Source: Nocardioidaceae bacterium (lineage in GTDB: Bacteria; Actinomycetota; Actinomycetes; Propionibacteriales; Nocardioidaceae). Taken from it: a stretch of 7,660 nt of DNA. The stretch is from the NCBI GenBank assembly GCA_013696015.1, contig JACCZI010000297.1:1-7660 (forward strand). Reading direction: 5' to 3'. The first letter of the stretch is position 1. Each line of letters begins with the position of its first letter. A program made the translations under genes and the position numbers. The notes beneath the pieces were generated by a model that saw only the letters and a list, made by a program, of their open reading frames with translations, did no database searches and was not told the DNA's origin. Positions 6,121-7,660 of the stretch are shown here, one piece after another.

Positions 6121-6849
6121 GCAGGTGCGGCGCTGGGCGGTCGTCGCTCGGCGGTCATAGTCGTGCAGCTGCCGGGCACCGGCCCGCCAGCTCTGCAGCC
6201 ACATCGCCGTGGCCTGCGCGGGGGTGATCTCGCCGGCCCTGAGCCGCTCCATGTCCATGATGTGGTGTTCCCAGGTCGTGATCGCTGTCCTGGCTAGGGC
6301 CAGTGCGGCTGCCCGAGCCTCGGTGGCCGCCTGGCAGGCGGCCAGCTGCTTGTGTGGGGCGGCGCCCAGGCCGGCGTCGGGTGCGCCGGAACAGCGCCGA
6401 CCGGACGCCTGGAGCTCGTTGTCGACGCTGCGGAAGTGGTCGACCTGGCGCAGCGCACCGAGACGGCTGCGCTTCCAGAAAGCGGCCGCCTGCTCGAGCG
6501 TGATCTCGCCGGCGGTCAGCTGGTTCATGGCGTCGATGTGCAGCCGCCACTGGTCCAGTGCGGTATCCGCTGCCAGCTGGTCGCTCACCTGGGACGCCCA
6601 CAGCGACCGGCACTGCGCCAGCGTGGCAGGGGCTTGCTCGGTCTGGTCGCCAACCACTGACGAGGTCGGCGTGGCGGTCGAGGTGCCGGTCGCGGTTGCG
6701 ACCAAGGAGCGGGTCGCCGGCGCCGCATCGGAGTCTCTAGCCACCAGCCAGCCGACGGTCCCGGCGGCTGCCGACATCAACACAATGAGGACGACGAGAC
6801 CCATCGCGGGCAGCCAGCCGTGATCTGTGCGGGTGTGCCGACCGTGCAC
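6118..6849 (-). CDS. Membrane-anchored protein of unknown function with two Cys-bounded repeats
   Basis: I do not recognise a named family for this 243-residue protein. A short basic N-terminus (MHGRHTRTDHGW) precedes one hydrophobic segment at about 14-36 with no clear cleavage site, so it is probably a type II membrane protein with its bulk outside the cell. A Thr/Ser/Ala-rich linker spans about 44-77. Two copies of one repeat follow, 80-153 and 172-243. Each runs Cys, 21 residues to Trp, then HI-x-M-x2-L-x-AGEIT, QA, a second Trp 24 after the first, GA-x-RQ or GARQ, and a closing Cys. The final Cys is the last residue. The four cysteines suggest a disulfide closing each repeat outside the cell; this is inference. 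The GTG start has AGGGGG five bases upstream. It converges on purQ and lies downstream of the EamA gene on the same strand. Confidence 0.8.
   Translation of the reverse strand: MHGRHTRTDHGWLPAMGLVVLIVLMSAAAGTVGWLVARDSDAAPATRSLVATATGTSTATPTSSVVGDQTEQAPATLAQCRSLWASQVSDQLAADTALDQWRLHIDAMNQLTAGEITLEQAAAFWKRSRLGALRQVDHFRSVDNELQASGRRCSGAPDAGLGAAPHKQLAACQAATEARAAALALARTAITTWEHHIMDMERLRAGEITPAQATAMWLQSWRAGARQLHDYDRRATTAQRRTC
6121..6612 (-). repeat. Tandem protein-domain duplication inside the membrane-anchored protein
   Basis: Copy 1 is encoded by 6391-6612 and copy 2 by 6121-6336. The spacings Cys to Trp (21) and Trp to Trp (24) are identical in both copies, and the AGEIT block keeps its place. Copy 2 has one extra residue between the second Trp and the GA pair. 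The copies are clearly diverged at residue level, so the duplication is old. Confidence 0.75.
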
Positions 6850-6854
6850 GCCAA

Positions 6855-6860
6855 CCCCCT
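6855..6860 (-). promoter_or_regulatory. Ribosome binding site of the membrane-anchored protein
   Basis: Read on the - strand, AGGGGG lies five bases before the GTG at 6849 and supports this start. A promoter is less certain: TAGCGT (6888-6883) could be a -10, without a good -35. Confidence 0.55.
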
Positions 6861-6907
6861 AGATCCGCGCGATGTTGTGCCCACGCTACGCCCGGCGCCG
6901 GACCGTC

Positions 6908-6930
6908 GAAAGCAGGCGCAGCTGCCTTTC
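6908..6930 (-). terminator. Weak hairpin after the EamA gene
   Basis: On the - strand GAAAGGCAG and CTGCTTTC can pair as an 8-bp stem with one bulged base and a six-base loop, 12 bases after the EamA stop codon. The TTTC end gives only a short U-run within the stem itself. It is a plausible but weak terminator between the two reverse-strand genes, and it overlaps the region where the downstream gene's promoter would lie. Confidence 0.25.
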
Positions 6931-6941
6931 GGGGTCGGCTT

Positions 6942-7660
6942 TCAGGGAACCGCGACGAGAGCCACGGCGGCTGCTGCCAACAGCAGCCCGAGAGCCTGGC
7001 TGTGACCGATGCGTTCATGCAGTACCAGCGCGGCGAGCAGCACGGTCGTGGCGGGATAGAGCGAGGCCAGGACCGCGGCCACGGCGAGCAGCCCGGCCTG
7101 CGAGGACAGCAGGAAGAGGACGGTCGCGAGCGCGCCGAGAACACCGGGGACGGCGCCCAGCGCCGCGTCCCGGTCCCGCGGCAGCCAGCTCTGTCGCAGC
7201 GCGACGCCGAGGGTGACGATGACCACGACCGACGCGCCCTGCGCCAGCGTCAGCGGCCAGAGGCCCGCCTCCTCGGGCACCTGGCCCAGGGCGGCGAACA
7301 GAGCCCCGAAGCCGATCCCGGCGAGCAGTCCGTCGGTGACGCCGGCACTCTCGGCTGCCGGTGTGGCCGGCGCGGCCGACCGGGACACCAACCAGATGGC
7401 CGGCAGCGCGCAGCCGACTCCGAGCCACGTCAGCAGCTGCGGCCGCTCGCCGGCGACCAGCCCGACGACGATCGGGAGCAGCGCCGCGCCGACCGCCGAG
7501 ATCGGCGCGACCACGCTCATCCGACCGCTGGAGAGCCCGCGGTACAAGAAGACGGTGCCCAGGCCGCTCCCGACGCCGGCGACGCCGCCCCACAACCAGT
7601 CACCCGGCGCCGGATCACCACCGACCAGCAGTGCGAACGCCGACGTCCCCACAGTGGCCA
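6942..7660 (-). CDS. EamA/DMT-superfamily transporter, N-terminus beyond window edge
   Basis: This is an integral membrane protein of the drug/metabolite transporter superfamily, a probable exporter or permease of small metabolites; the substrate is unknown. The visible part, at least 238 residues, is strongly hydrophobic with about eight membrane segments. Counted from the GTG at 7652, they lie at roughly 19-40, 45-68, 73-91, 103-125, 131-152, 162-187, 188-211 and 220-236. Both EamA repeat endings are present: APISAVGAALLPIVVGLVAGERP (49-71) in the first half and LASLYPATTVLLAALVLHERIG (195-216) in the second. The family has 10 segments and about 280-300 residues, and the frame stays open to the window edge. 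So the GTG at 7652 is internal and one or two N-terminal segments are missing. It is transcribed toward the repeat-containing membrane protein, 92 bp away. Confidence 0.9.
   Translation of the reverse strand, partial: ATVGTSAFALLVGGDPAPGDWLWGGVAGVGSGLGTVFLYRGLSSGRMSVVAPISAVGAALLPIVVGLVAGERPQLLTWLGVGCALPAIWLVSRSAAPATPAAESAGVTDGLLAGIGFGALFAALGQVPEEAGLWPLTLAQGASVVVIVTLGVALRQSWLPRDRDAALGAVPGVLGALATVLFLLSSQAGLLAVAAVLASLYPATTVLLAALVLHERIGHSQALGLLLAAAAVALVAVP

Noticed and set aside
6209..6823. 204-codon + strand frame opposite the membrane-anchored protein
   Set aside because: The - strand reading has a membrane anchor, a Shine-Dalgarno and a structured repeat. The + strand frame shows none of these.
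6892..6901. CCGGCGCCGG perfect palindrome between the two reverse-strand genes
   Set aside because: Short all-G/C palindromes are expected by chance in DNA of this composition, and nothing else marks it as a site.
1..7660. CRISPR arrays, tRNA or rRNA genes, insertion sequences, phage or defence genes
   Set aside because: I saw no regularly spaced repeats, no tRNA-like cloverleaf, no transposase and no terminal repeats. All long stretches are explained by housekeeping or transporter genes.

Overview
The window comes from the chromosome of a high-GC Actinomycetota bacterium. Support for this is the strong G/C bias at third codon positions, the frequent GTG starts, and the actinobacterial look of PurB (N-terminus PNVLAQRYAS) and PurS (MARVVVEVMLKPEILDPQGKAV). 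Something close to Propionibacteriales/Nocardioidaceae would fit, but that is an impression and not a measured placement.

Bases 1-6113 carry a forward-strand purine biosynthesis cluster: purD (5' end cut off by the window), purB, purC, an AMP-forming fatty-acyl-CoA ligase, purS and purQ. PurD (GAR synthetase), PurS+PurQ (two of the three parts of FGAM synthetase), PurC (SAICAR synthetase) and PurB (adenylosuccinate lyase) cover steps 2, 4, 8 and 9 of de novo IMP synthesis. PurB also acts in the IMP-to-AMP branch. The large FGAM synthetase subunit PurL, which PurS and PurQ need, is not in the window. The acyl-CoA ligase has no evident role in purine synthesis.

The cluster does not look like one uninterrupted operon. 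A strong 18-bp hairpin separates purD from purB. purB and purC each have a -10-like hexamer only 6-7 bases before a GTG start and no Shine-Dalgarno, which suggests leaderless transcripts. A 17-bp stem-loop embraces the purC stop codon just before the ligase. purS has its own candidate promoter and a good ribosome binding site, and it overlaps purQ by ATGA.

Bases 6118-7660 hold two reverse-strand genes convergent with purQ. One encodes a small membrane-anchored protein of unknown function, with two copies of a Cys-bounded repeat of about 72-74 residues. The other encodes an EamA/DMT-family transporter whose N-terminus lies beyond the right edge.

Most of the window is ordinary housekeeping DNA, and I see no convincing new multi-gene system. 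The items most worth a second look are the duplicated-domain membrane protein and the two unusual inverted-repeat structures, purD/purB and purC/ligase.
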